A stretch of 5,252 bases of DNA from a bacterium HR39 (GCA_002898955.1 BEIP01000130.1:1-5252), one strand, 5' to 3'; positions 1 to 5,252 are shown, counted from the first letter of the stretch. Notes: a model not told the origin generated them from the sequence alone. A program made the numbers and translations.

Positions 1-60
1 GCACATCCCGCCGCATCTCGCCCTATCTCGCCGTATCTCCCCGTATCTCGCCCCATCGCC
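1..60. repeat. Degenerate 10-bp tandem repeat at the window edge
   Basis: Six consecutive 10-base blocks align without gaps. The four central blocks (positions 11-50) are close variants of CCGTATCTCG, and the blocks at 1-10 and 51-60 are more diverged. The unit length is not a multiple of three, so the array does not encode a peptide repeat. One unit is about one helical turn, so repeated copies would face the same side of the DNA, but I recognise no known operator in it. The array may continue left of the window. The periodicity is directly visible; any function is unknown. Confidence 0.7.
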
Positions 61-217
61 GGCTGCCGGAGCCCTGCCGGGCATGGCGGAAACCCTTGTG
101 TGCGTAGAACATCGGCCTGCCCGAGCGGGTCCTGCGGACCCGTTTCGCGCGCTCCTCGCGCCGTGACCGGGCGCGCCGGGCCGCGGACATCGTTCCTAAC
201 AGAGCCGGGCCGCCGTG
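61..217. other. Non-coding stretch left of the copper unit
   Basis: I see no convincing gene here on either strand. It lies downstream of the intrinsic terminator of the minus-strand copper genes. It contains a short hairpin at 126-142, listed separately, and other small GC-rich self-complementary segments of the kind expected by chance at this base composition. A 55-codon minus-strand reading frame (190 to 23) crosses it but looks like chance. No tRNA or rRNA signature was recognised. Confidence 0.5.
126..145 (+). terminator. Possible plus-strand terminator hairpin
   Basis: CGGGTCC at 126-132 and GGACCCG at 136-142 form a perfect 7-bp stem with a TGC loop, followed on the plus strand by TTT at 143-145. 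A G-T(U) wobble between 125 and 143 could extend it. The orientation would suit a rightward gene ending left of the window, making the region convergent with the copper unit. The T tract is very short (TTTC), and no plus-strand gene is visible in the window, so this is tentative. Confidence 0.35.
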
Positions 218-251
218 AAAAGACGGGGCGGAAGCCCGTGGCTCCCGCCCC
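218..251 (-). terminator. Rho-independent terminator of the copper unit
   Basis: Read on the minus strand, GGGGCGGGAGCC (251-240) pairs with GGCTTCCGCCCC (236-225). This gives a 12-bp stem with one G-U wobble and an ACG loop. It is followed after three bases by TTTT (plus-strand AAAA, 218-221). The hairpin starts 24 nt after the stop codon of the PCu(A)C gene. The strong GC stem, tight loop and T run in the right orientation make this the clearest terminator in the window. It marks the 3' end of the DUF2946/PCu(A)C transcription unit. Confidence 0.85.
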
Positions 252-275
252 TCCCGCACCGATCCCGGTGACCGC

Positions 276-794
276 TCAGTACCGGCCGGCGCCGTGGCCG
301 GGCGACATGCCGCGGTGCATGCCGTCGCCCATGCCGTGGCCGAGCGCACCGGCGGCGCGCACCTCGGCCTCGATGTGCATGGTGCCGGCCTTCTCGAACG
401 CCAGCTCCAGCGGCACCCGGTCACCCTCGCGCAGCTCGCGCTCGAGGCCGATCAGCATGACGTGGTAACCGCCGGGCTTCAGCTCGACGGTGGCGCCGGC
501 CGGAACCGGGATGCGTTCGATCGGCCGCATCTTCATGACGCCTTCTTCCATGACGTGGGTGTGCAGCTCGATCGTTCCGGCCACGTCGCCGCGAGCGGCC
601 ACGAGGGCATCGTCCACCGTTCCGGTGTTGCGGATGGTGAGGAAGACGGCGCCGTTGCTGCCCTTCATGGCCGCGCGGGCCCAGGCGCCCTCCACCTCGA
701 TGCCGCCCGCGCGGGCGAGGGTGAGGGGAACGGCGACGGCCAGCAGCAGGCCGGCCGCAGCCAGCCAGTGAACGGTACGCCTTGCGATGCGCAT
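276..794 (-). CDS. PCu(A)C-type periplasmic copper chaperone
   Basis: The 172-residue product is an exported copper chaperone of the PCu(A)C family (DUF461). These proteins bind Cu(I) in the periplasm and in several bacteria deliver it to cytochrome c oxidase assembly. An N-terminal signal peptide is visible: basic MRIARR, a hydrophobic core at about 10-26, and a likely AxA cleavage site after Ala29. The family metal motif is exact: His78, ten residues, Met89, twenty-one residues, His111, one residue, Met113. The flanking ELHTH and LKPGGYHVML blocks are also typical. After the domain, residues 153-167 form a His/Met-rich tail (H153, M155, M159, H160, M163, H167). The ATG at 794 was chosen because GGGAGAG lies 5 nt upstream and the signal peptide starts there; the frame stays open further upstream but encodes low-complexity sequence. 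It follows the DUF2946-like gene by 91 nt and ends in an intrinsic terminator. The family is secure; the exact client enzyme is not known. Confidence 0.93.
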   Translation of the reverse strand: MRIARRTVHWLAAAGLLLAVAVPLTLARAGGIEVEGAWARAAMKGSNGAVFLTIRNTGTVDDALVAARGDVAGTIELHTHVMEEGVMKMRPIERIPVPAGATVELKPGGYHVMLIGLERELREGDRVPLELAFEKAGTMHIEAEVRAAGALGHGMGDGMHRGMSPGHGAGRY

Positions 795-885
795 GACAGC
801 TCTCCCGTCGATGTCGTCGGACAGTCCGTGGATTCGTGCTTGCGTCCGTTCCGCCCGGTGCTCCGGGTGGCCGGCTGCGGGCCGC
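795..885 (-). other. Gap between DUF2946-like and PCu(A)C genes
   Basis: This 91-nt gap separates the two copper-related genes. It contains a hairpin at 851-870 (CCCGG/CCGGG with a 4-nt loop; the outer pairs include a mismatch on the minus-strand RNA) and a small perfect palindrome at 818-828 (CGGAC-A-GTCCG). The Shine-Dalgarno GGGAGAG of the chaperone gene lies at its left edge. No T tract follows the hairpin, so it is not a convincing terminator, and I see no clear -35/-10 promoter. Read-through from the upstream gene is the simplest expectation. Confidence 0.4.
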
Positions 886-1245
886 TCACCGGGGCCGGGC
901 GGGATCGCGGGAGAGCGGAGGGGCGCGGGCGGGCGGCGGCATGGTGCGGACGATGCGCCGTGCGCCGCGGGGCCCGCGCCGGCGGGCGATGCGCCGGGCG
1001 GCCGGATACGCCGGCAAAGACGCATGATCCGGCAGGACGGCGGCCGCCGGCAGGCAGCAGCACTGGCGCTCGCAGCCGCAGCCGGTGGGCGCGAGCGGGC
1101 GCGGAGACCCGCCGCCGGTGGCGTCCGCCGCGCGGCACAGCGCGCCGGGCACGGTGGAGAGCGGCCCGGGCGGCGGCGTGCCCGGCCCGGCGAACAGCAG
1201 GGCCAGCAGGACGGACAGTCGCGCGAGCTCGCGCAGGGTCCCCAT
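886..1245 (-). CDS. DUF2946-like exported Cys-rich small protein
   Basis: This frame encodes 119 residues from the ATG at 1245. It has a short hydrophobic N-terminal segment (about residues 10-20, SVLLALLFAG) consistent with a signal peptide or anchor. A GALCRAADATGGGSP block (34-48) is followed by a dense cysteine cluster (C56, C58, C62, C63, C64). The C-terminus is proline/arginine-rich, with RAPPLSRDPARPR near the end. The spaced Cys residues, small size and terminal APP...PR pattern resemble DUF2946 proteins, which are often encoded beside copper-uptake and PCu(A)C genes in proteobacteria. The biochemical role of DUF2946 is not established; periplasmic metal binding is an inference from the cysteines and the neighbouring chaperone. 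GGAAG lies 5 nt before the chosen ATG. An alternative in-frame ATG at 1275 would add ten residues ahead of the hydrophobic segment. The overlapping frame at 1267-665 lacks any recognisable family pattern. Family assignment is moderate. Confidence 0.6.
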   Translation of the reverse strand: MGTLRELARLSVLLALLFAGPGTPPPGPLSTVPGALCRAADATGGGSPRPLAPTGCGCERQCCCLPAAAVLPDHASLPAYPAARRIARRRGPRGARRIVRTMPPPARAPPLSRDPARPR

Positions 1246-1291
1246 GACGGCTTCCGGCTGCCGGCACCGGCGCATCTCGCAGGCGGCTACG

Positions 1292-1363
1292 GCTGCGGCA
1301 AGCGGGCGCGGTGCCGCAGCTCCCGGCCGGCGCGGTCGGATCCCGGGCGGGACGGCGGCACCG
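1292..1363 (-). promoter_or_regulatory. Two mutually exclusive stem-loops before the copper genes
   Basis: GCTGCGGCA at 1292-1300 is a perfect 9-bp inverted repeat of TGCCGCAGC at 1312-1320, with an 11-nt loop. The same central segment (1309-1317, CGGTGCCGC) is also a perfect 9-bp inverted repeat of 1355-1363 (GCGGCACCG). The two stems share 1312-1317 and cannot form together. They fill the gap between the livF-like stop (1379) and the DUF2946-like start, the layout expected of an attenuator or a translation-masking leader. No T run follows either stem, and GC-rich DNA makes chance pairings common, so the regulatory reading is an inference. Confidence 0.35.
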
Positions 1364-1378
1364 GCCGCGGCCTTCGCC

Positions 1379-2089
1379 TCACACCGCGAGGTGGGCGCGG
1401 GCCAGCTCGGGACGCTCCTCCAGCTCGCGCATGGGGCCGGAAAAGCGCAGGGTGCCGGATTCGAGGATGCAGGCGCGATCGGCCAGAAGGCGCGCGAAGC
1501 GGAAGTTCTGTTCGCTCAGGAGCAGCGTCAGCCCCTGCGCACGGGCTTCCCCGAGCGCCTCGAACAGGGTGCGCACCACGGGCGGCGCCAGGCCCTCGGA
1601 CGGCTCGTCCAGGAGCAGCAGCTCGGGGTTGCCGCGCAGCGCCCGGGCGATGGCCAGCATCTGCTGTTCGCCGCCGGAGAGCTCGTGGCCGCGGTGGTGG
1701 CGGCGTTCGGCGAGCTGGGGGAAGAGGGCGAACAGCCGCTCCACCGTCCAGGGATTGCCGCGATCGCGGGCCGGCTGGCGACCGACCTCGAGGTTCTCCA
1801 GCACGGTGAGGCGGCGGAAGATGCGCCGGTCCTCCGGCACCCAGCCCACGCCCGTGCGGGCGATGCGAGAGGGCGGCAGGCCGGCGATGTCGCGTCCGTC
1901 GGGGCGGATGCGGCCGGCGGCGGGCGGCACCAGTCCCATGACGGCGCGCAGCGTGGTGGTCTTGCCGGCGCCGTTGCGGCCCAGAAGCGCCAGCACCCCG
2001 CCGCGCTCCAGCGCGAAGGAGATGCCGTGGACCACCGTGGCGCGGCCGTAGCGGACCACGAGGCCCTCCACCTCGAGCAGCGCGCTCAC
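1379..2089 (-). CDS. livF: LivF-like ABC transporter ATPase
   Basis: This is a 236-residue cytoplasmic ATP-binding subunit of a branched-chain amino acid/HAAT importer, energising uptake together with the LivG-like protein. Visible motifs in order are Walker A GRNGAGKTT (37-45), the VPEDRRIFRRLTVLENL block (84-100) typical of LivF, the ABC signature LSGGEQQ (137-143), Walker B LLLLDEP (157-163) followed by SEGLAP, and SEQN (192-195). In SEQN a Gln stands at the usual switch-histidine position, as is normal for LivF. Length matches the family. The start is the GTG at 2089, which overlaps the stop of the LivG-like gene as GTGA and has GGAGG 7 nt upstream. A much longer open frame continues upstream, but it is only the shadow of the neighbouring genes. 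The gene is the last of the transporter operon. It is clearly LivF-type; substrate specificity is not encoded here, and the gene symbol denotes family rather than proven leucine transport. Confidence 0.93.
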   Translation of the reverse strand: MSALLEVEGLVVRYGRATVVHGISFALERGGVLALLGRNGAGKTTTLRAVMGLVPPAAGRIRPDGRDIAGLPPSRIARTGVGWVPEDRRIFRRLTVLENLEVGRQPARDRGNPWTVERLFALFPQLAERRHHRGHELSGGEQQMLAIARALRGNPELLLLDEPSEGLAPPVVRTLFEALGEARAQGLTLLLSEQNFRFARLLADRACILESGTLRFSGPMRELEERPELARAHLAV

Positions 2090-2853
2090 TCCGCCGCCTC
2101 CGGTCCGTCCAGCGCCCCGCCGCGCAGGTACACCTCCTGCACCCGCGGATCGGCCCGCACCTCCTCGGGCGTGCCCACGCACAGGAGCCGTCCGCGGTCC
2201 ATGACCATGATGCGCTCGGCGAAGCCGAACACCACGTCCATGTCGTGCTCGGTGAAGAGCACGGTGAGGCCGCGGGCGCGGGCGATGTCCACCACCGTGC
2301 CGGCGAGGTCGAGGCGTTCGGGCAGGCCCATGCCGGCGGTCGGCTCGTCGAGGAGCAGCACGTCCGGCTCCAGGGCGAGGGCGAGGGCGAGTTCGAGGCG
2401 CTTGAGATCGCCATAGGCCAGCTCGGCGGCGGGCCGCGCGGCCTGACCGGCGAGGCCCACCTGGGCGAGCAGCTCCTCGACCTCGGCCGCGTGCAGGCCG
2501 CGGGCGGAGCGCAGCACGCCCAGCCGGCGGCGGCGGGCGAGGAGGGCGAGGCGGACGTTCTCCTCGACGCTCATGGAGGGAAAGACGGCGGCGATCTGGA
2601 AGGTGCGGGCGAGGCCGAGGCGTGCGCGCCGCGCGGCGGAGAGGCGGGTGACGTCGCGCCCGTGCAGCAGCACGCTTCCGGTATCGGGCCGCCGCAGGCC
2701 GGAGATCAGGTCGAAGCAGGTGCTCTTGCCGGCCCCGTTCGGGCCGATGAGCGCGCGGATCTCGCCGCGGGCGAGCTGGAAGGAGACGCCGTCCACCGCC
2801 CGCAGCGCCCCGAAGCGCAGCGACAGCTGGCGCACCTCGAGGACCGGGCTCAT
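2086..2853 (-). CDS. livG: LivG-like ABC transporter ATPase
   Basis: This is a 255-residue ATP-binding subunit, the partner of the LivF-like ATPase on the cytoplasmic face of the fused permease. It shows Walker A GPNGAGKST (37-45), the Q-loop RTFQ with Gln86, the ABC signature region LAYGDLKRLE (145-154), Walker B DVLLLDEP (164-171) with PTAGM, and the switch histidine His203 in TEHDMDVVF, a hallmark of LivG. The signature departs from LSGGQ (Tyr147, Asp149), which is within the looser range seen in LivG-type proteins. The ATG at 2853 overlaps the permease stop codon as ATGA, with GGGAGG 7 nt upstream, so translation is probably coupled. At the other end its stop codon overlaps the LivF-like start. 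The family is certain; the transported solute is unknown. Confidence 0.94.
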   Translation of the reverse strand: MSPVLEVRQLSLRFGALRAVDGVSFQLARGEIRALIGPNGAGKSTCFDLISGLRRPDTGSVLLHGRDVTRLSAARRARLGLARTFQIAAVFPSMSVEENVRLALLARRRRLGVLRSARGLHAAEVEELLAQVGLAGQAARPAAELAYGDLKRLELALALALEPDVLLLDEPTAGMGLPERLDLAGTVVDIARARGLTVLFTEHDMDVVFGFAERIMVMDRGRLLCVGTPEEVRADPRVQEVYLRGGALDGPEAAE

Positions 2854-4703
2854 GCCGGCGCCTCCCTCCCGAAGCGCAGCCGCCGCACCAGCCCGGCGAG
2901 GCCGCCGACGATGCCGGCCGGGAAGGCGACGGCCACCGCCAGAACGAGCCCGCCGAGGACGAGGCGGGGCCAGGGAACGGCCGCCGTCCACGCCTCGATG
3001 CCGACCAGCAGCGCCGCACCCGGAATCGGTCCGGCGAGAGTCTGCAGCCCGCCCAGCAGCACCGCCACCAGCGCGTCCACCGAGGCGGGAATGGCCAGCA
3101 GATCCGGGAACACGCTGCCCTTGGCGAAGGCGTGCAGCGCCCCGGCGAGGCCGGAGAAGAAACCGGAGAGGGCGAAGGCGACCCACAGCAGCCGCTGCGG
3201 CGCGAGGCCGAGGGTGAGGAGCCGCACGGGATGGTCGCGTGCGCCCCGGAGGGCCTGGCCGAAGGGGGTGAAGACGAGATGGCGCAGCACGGCGAGCGAC
3301 GGCACCGCGAGGGCGAGGGTGAAGAGGTAGAAGGACTCCGGCGTCGCCGCCCAGGCCGGCGGCCAGATGCCGAGGATGCCGTCGTGGCCGCCGGTGAGCT
3401 CGGTGAACTGGGTGGCGGCGGCCCACAGCAGCTGGGCGAAGGCGAGGGTGAGCATGGCGAAGTAGACGCCGGCGAGCCGCGCGGTGAAGCTGCCGAAGAC
3501 GACCGCCAGCACCCCCGCTCCGAGCGCTCCGGCGGCGAGCGCCGGCAGCATGGAAAGACCGAGATCGCGCACGAGCAGCGCCGCCAGGTAGGCGCCGCCG
3601 CCGAAGTAGGCGGCATGGCCGAAGGAGACGAGCCCGCCCGGTCCCATGGCGAAGTGCAGCGCCGCGGCGAACAGCGCGAAGATCAGCACGTCGGTCGCCA
3701 CCACCAGGGTGTAGGGATCCAGAAGCCGCGGCAGCAGGGCGAGGGCGAGGACCAGCAGGGCCACCGCCGCCCGGCCCGCCGGCGGCAGCGGGCGGTAGGG
3801 GACGAGCAGCCGCGGATCGGGCCGCGGCGGCCCCTCGCGCTCGCCGAACAGGCCGAAGGGACGCACCACCAGCACGAGGGCGAGGACGAGGAAGGTGAGG
3901 AAGAGGGCGATGCGCGGCAGCCAGAGGATGCCGAGCGCCTGCAGCACGCGGATGACGACCGCGGCGACGAAGGCGCCGGGGATCGAGCCCATGCCGCCCA
4001 CCACGGTGACCACGAAGGCCTCGGCGATGATCTCCACGTCCATTCCGTGGTGGATGGTCTCGCGGGGCAGCTGCAGCGCCCCGCCGAGGCCGGCGAGCGC
4101 CGCACCGAGCGCGTAGACGGCGGTGAACAGGCGGCGCTCGTCCACCCCGAGCGCCGCGGCCGTCTCCCGGTCCTCGCTGGCGGCGCGCACGAGGATGCCG
4201 AAGCGGGTGCGGGTGGCGAGCAGCCACAGCAGCAGGAGCACCGCCGGGCCGGCGGCCACGAGGAAGAGGTCGTAGAAGGGCACCGGCTCGCCGAGGACGC
4301 GCACCGCGCCCCCGAGGCCGGGGGCGGGCGGACCCAGCCGGTCGCGCGGGCCGAAGACCATCAGCACCAGGTCCTCGATCACCAGCGCGAGGCCGAAGGT
4401 GGCGGCGAGCTGGAAGAGCTCGGGGGCACGGTAGGTGCGGCGCAGCACCATCACCTCGACCAGCGCCCCGAACAGCCCCACCGCCGCCGCGGCCGCCAGC
4501 ACGCCGCCCCAGAAGCCGAGCGGCCCGTGGGGCAGCGCGCTCACCAGCGCCCAGGCGAGGTAGGCGCCCAGCATGTAGAGCGCGCCGTGGGCGAAGTTGA
4601 CGATGCGGCTCACGCCGAAGACCAGCGTGAGGCCGGCAGCGACGAGGAACAGCGAGCTCGCCGAGGCGAGGCCGGTCAGCAGCTGGACGAGATAGAAGCC
4701 CAC
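2850..4703 (-). CDS. Fused LivH-LivM ABC transporter permease
   Basis: This 617-residue integral membrane protein joins the two permeases that are usually separate in branched-chain amino acid/HAAT importers. Residues 1-288 are LivH-like: GLTLVFGVSRIVNFAHGALYM begins near 24, the cytoplasmic coupling loop FGILVRAASEDRETAAALG lies at 168-186, and RPFGLFGE at 281-288 matches the usual LivH end. Residues 289-312 are a charged, proline-rich linker. Residues 313-617 are LivM-like: GLVSFGHAAYFGGGAYLAAL lies near 358-377, LTGGHDGI at 436-443, and a second coupling loop FGQALRGARDHPVR at 481-494. I count about 16 or more hydrophobic segments. The start is a GTG at 4703 with GGGAGAG 6 nt upstream. The stop overlaps the LivG-like start. 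The fusion is in frame with normal halves, so it looks like a genuine single gene rather than a lost stop codon. The paired ATPases would dock on its two coupling loops. Confidence 0.95.
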   Translation of the reverse strand: MGFYLVQLLTGLASASSLFLVAAGLTLVFGVSRIVNFAHGALYMLGAYLAWALVSALPHGPLGFWGGVLAAAAAVGLFGALVEVMVLRRTYRAPELFQLAATFGLALVIEDLVLMVFGPRDRLGPPAPGLGGAVRVLGEPVPFYDLFLVAAGPAVLLLLWLLATRTRFGILVRAASEDRETAAALGVDERRLFTAVYALGAALAGLGGALQLPRETIHHGMDVEIIAEAFVVTVVGGMGSIPGAFVAAVVIRVLQALGILWLPRIALFLTFLVLALVLVVRPFGLFGEREGPPRPDPRLLVPYRPLPPAGRAAVALLVLALALLPRLLDPYTLVVATDVLIFALFAAALHFAMGPGGLVSFGHAAYFGGGAYLAALLVRDLGLSMLPALAAGALGAGVLAVVFGSFTARLAGVYFAMLTLAFAQLLWAAATQFTELTGGHDGILGIWPPAWAATPESFYLFTLALAVPSLAVLRHLVFTPFGQALRGARDHPVRLLTLGLAPQRLLWVAFALSGFFSGLAGALHAFAKGSVFPDLLAIPASVDALVAVLLGGLQTLAGPIPGAALLVGIEAWTAAVPWPRLVLGGLVLAVAVAFPAGIVGGLAGLVRRLRFGREAPA

Positions 4704-4770
4704 CCGCCGCTCTCCCGCGCAGGCACCGGAATGCGGGACGGCCGACCCGCGGGTCGGCCGTCCGGATGCC
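4704..4770 (-). promoter_or_regulatory. Intra-operon gap between binding protein and permease
   Basis: This 67-nt spacer separates the binding-protein stop from the permease GTG. It carries the permease Shine-Dalgarno sequence (GGGAGAG at about 4710-4716) and a large palindrome, listed separately. No promoter is recognisable. All other junctions in the importer operon overlap by 4 nt, so this spacer is a distinct control point. Confidence 0.55.
4736..4763 (-). terminator. Perfect 28-bp palindrome, likely mRNA-stabilising or attenuating stem-loop
   Basis: The 14-base half GGACGGCCGACCCG (4736-4749) is followed immediately by its exact reverse complement (4750-4763). In RNA this folds into a very stable hairpin with a tiny loop. 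It starts 7 nt after the stop codon of the binding-protein gene. There is no T tract on the minus strand afterwards (CGCATTCC), so it is not a canonical intrinsic terminator. Stem-loops between the binding-protein gene and the membrane genes of ABC operons are known to protect the upstream mRNA and lower downstream expression, and that is the likely role here. A dyad protein-binding site is an alternative. Confidence 0.6.
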
Positions 4771-5252
4771 TCAGTCGGCCGGTCGCAGTGTGCGCACCAC
4801 CTCCTCCGGCGGCAAGTGATCCGCGCCGTCTTCGTAGTGCCAGTCGACCATCACGGGCCGGCCGTCCACCACCGCGGTGCGCCCCACCCAGGCGCCCATG
4901 GTGGACTGGTGGTCGATCTCCCGGAAGCGGATGCGGCCGACCGGCGAGTCGAACTCGAGGCCCTCGAGGGTGTCCACCAGCGTCTCGGTGTCGCGGGCGG
5001 GGGCCCGTTCGAACAGCGCCGCCACCGCCTTCATCGCCGTGTAGCCGACGAGCGAGCCCATGTAGGGGTGTTCGCCCCAGCGCTTCTCGTAGGCCTCGCG
5101 GAAGGCGCGGTGTTCGGGGGTGTCGACGGAATCCCAGGGATAGCCGGTGACGATCCAGCCCTCGGGGGCATGGGCGCCGAGGGGCTCCAGATATTCGGGC
5201 TCGCCGGTCAGCAGCGAGACCACGGCGCGGCCCCCGAACAGGCCGCGCAGCC
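4771..5252 (-). CDS. ABC transporter substrate-binding protein, HAAT type (5' part outside window)
   Basis: The last 160 or so codons of a periplasmic binding protein are visible; the start and signal peptide lie beyond the right edge. The frame is open to the edge, beginning LRGLFGGRAVV. The visible part matches the C-terminal region of type I periplasmic binding proteins (Leu/Ile/Val-binding-like, Peripla_BP_6). It includes an APEGWIVTGYPWDSVD strand, HRAFREAYEKRWGEHPY, a helix with GYTAMKAVAALFERA, then LEGLEFDSPVGRIRFREIDHQ and a closing MVDWHYEDGA segment. The SPVGRIRFR-(I/D)-HQ pattern is typical of this group. The TGA at 4771 is followed by the intergenic palindrome and the permease gene, so this protein would capture the solute for the importer encoded downstream. 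No residue visible here identifies the ligand; amino acids, amides or short-chain amide-like compounds are possible from the family. Confidence 0.9.
   Translation of the reverse strand, partial: LRGLFGGRAVVSLLTGEPEYLEPLGAHAPEGWIVTGYPWDSVDTPEHRAFREAYEKRWGEHPYMGSLVGYTAMKAVAALFERAPARDTETLVDTLEGLEFDSPVGRIRFREIDHQSTMGAWVGRTAVVDGRPVMVDWHYEDGADHLPPEEVVRTLRPAD

Noticed and set aside
23..190. A 55-codon minus-strand reading frame (Arg-rich) beyond the terminator
   Set aside because: It has a possible AGGA just before the ATG, but about ten of its codons end in A or T, more than the real genes here. It is extremely Arg-rich, terminates inside the tandem repeat and matches nothing I recognise.
61..275. 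Possible small structured RNA gene in the left non-coding region
   Set aside because: I compared it by eye with tRNA, tmRNA 3' end and 4.5S RNA patterns and found no match. The only strong structure is explained as a terminator.
294..1247. Long plus-strand frames opposite the copper genes
   Set aside because: They are antisense to the PCu(A)C gene, whose metal motif and signal peptide are unmistakable, and they show no domain pattern of their own.
665..1267. A 200-codon minus-strand frame overlapping both copper genes
   Set aside because: It is Arg/Ala/Pro-rich without recognisable motifs and conflicts with the PCu(A)C start and the better-supported DUF2946-like frame.
1379..3616. A 745-codon minus-strand frame running through the LivM half and LivG region into LivF
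   Set aside because: Only its last 236 codons match a family (LivF). The upstream part is out of frame with the recognised permease and LivG genes and is low-complexity Arg/Pro/Ser.
2086..4227. A 713-codon minus-strand frame extending the LivG-like gene upstream
   Set aside because: The upstream part overlaps the fused permease in another frame and is Arg/Ala/Pro-rich. The real start is the ATG at 2853, overlapping the permease stop.
3132..5150. A 672-codon plus-strand open frame opposite the permease and binding-protein genes
   Set aside because: Its translation is dominated by Glu, Gly, Arg, His and Gln with no domain pattern. It is the antisense shadow of well-supported minus-strand genes, as is common in very GC-rich DNA.

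Overview
The window is very GC-rich DNA, by eye well above 70% G+C. Its genes have almost only G or C in third codon positions. All convincing genes lie on the minus strand, so transcription runs from the right end to the left. The gene families (an HAAT-type amino-acid/amide ABC importer, a PCu(A)C copper chaperone and a DUF2946-like Cys-rich protein) point to a high-GC Gram-negative bacterium, most likely a proteobacterium. The sequence does not fix the genus.

Right and centre (5252 down to 1379): an ABC importer operon of the branched-chain amino acid (Liv/HAAT) type. It begins with the C-terminal part of a periplasmic substrate-binding protein, cut by the window edge. After a 67-nt gap holding a perfect 28-bp palindrome comes a single 617-residue permease in which the LivH-like and LivM-like halves are fused. 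Two ATPases follow, LivG-like and LivF-like, joined by 4-nt ATGA and GTGA overlaps that suggest translational coupling. Together they would capture an amino acid, amide or similar small solute in the periplasm and import it with ATP hydrolysis. The substrate cannot be read from the sequence.

Left (1378 down to 218): after about 130 nt containing two mutually exclusive inverted repeats comes a probable copper module. It consists of a small exported Cys-rich DUF2946-like protein and a PCu(A)C periplasmic copper chaperone with an exact H-x10-M-x21-H-x-M metal motif and a His/Met-rich C-terminal tail. A textbook intrinsic terminator (12-bp stem, TTTT) closes the unit 24 nt after the chaperone stop codon.

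Far left (1 to 217): no convincing gene. It holds a plus-oriented hairpin followed by TTT and a degenerate 10-bp tandem repeat that runs to the window edge.

No clearly new system is visible. The points most worth a second look are the fused permease, the intra-operon palindrome, the alternative hairpins in front of the copper genes and the metal-ligand-rich tails of the two copper-related proteins.
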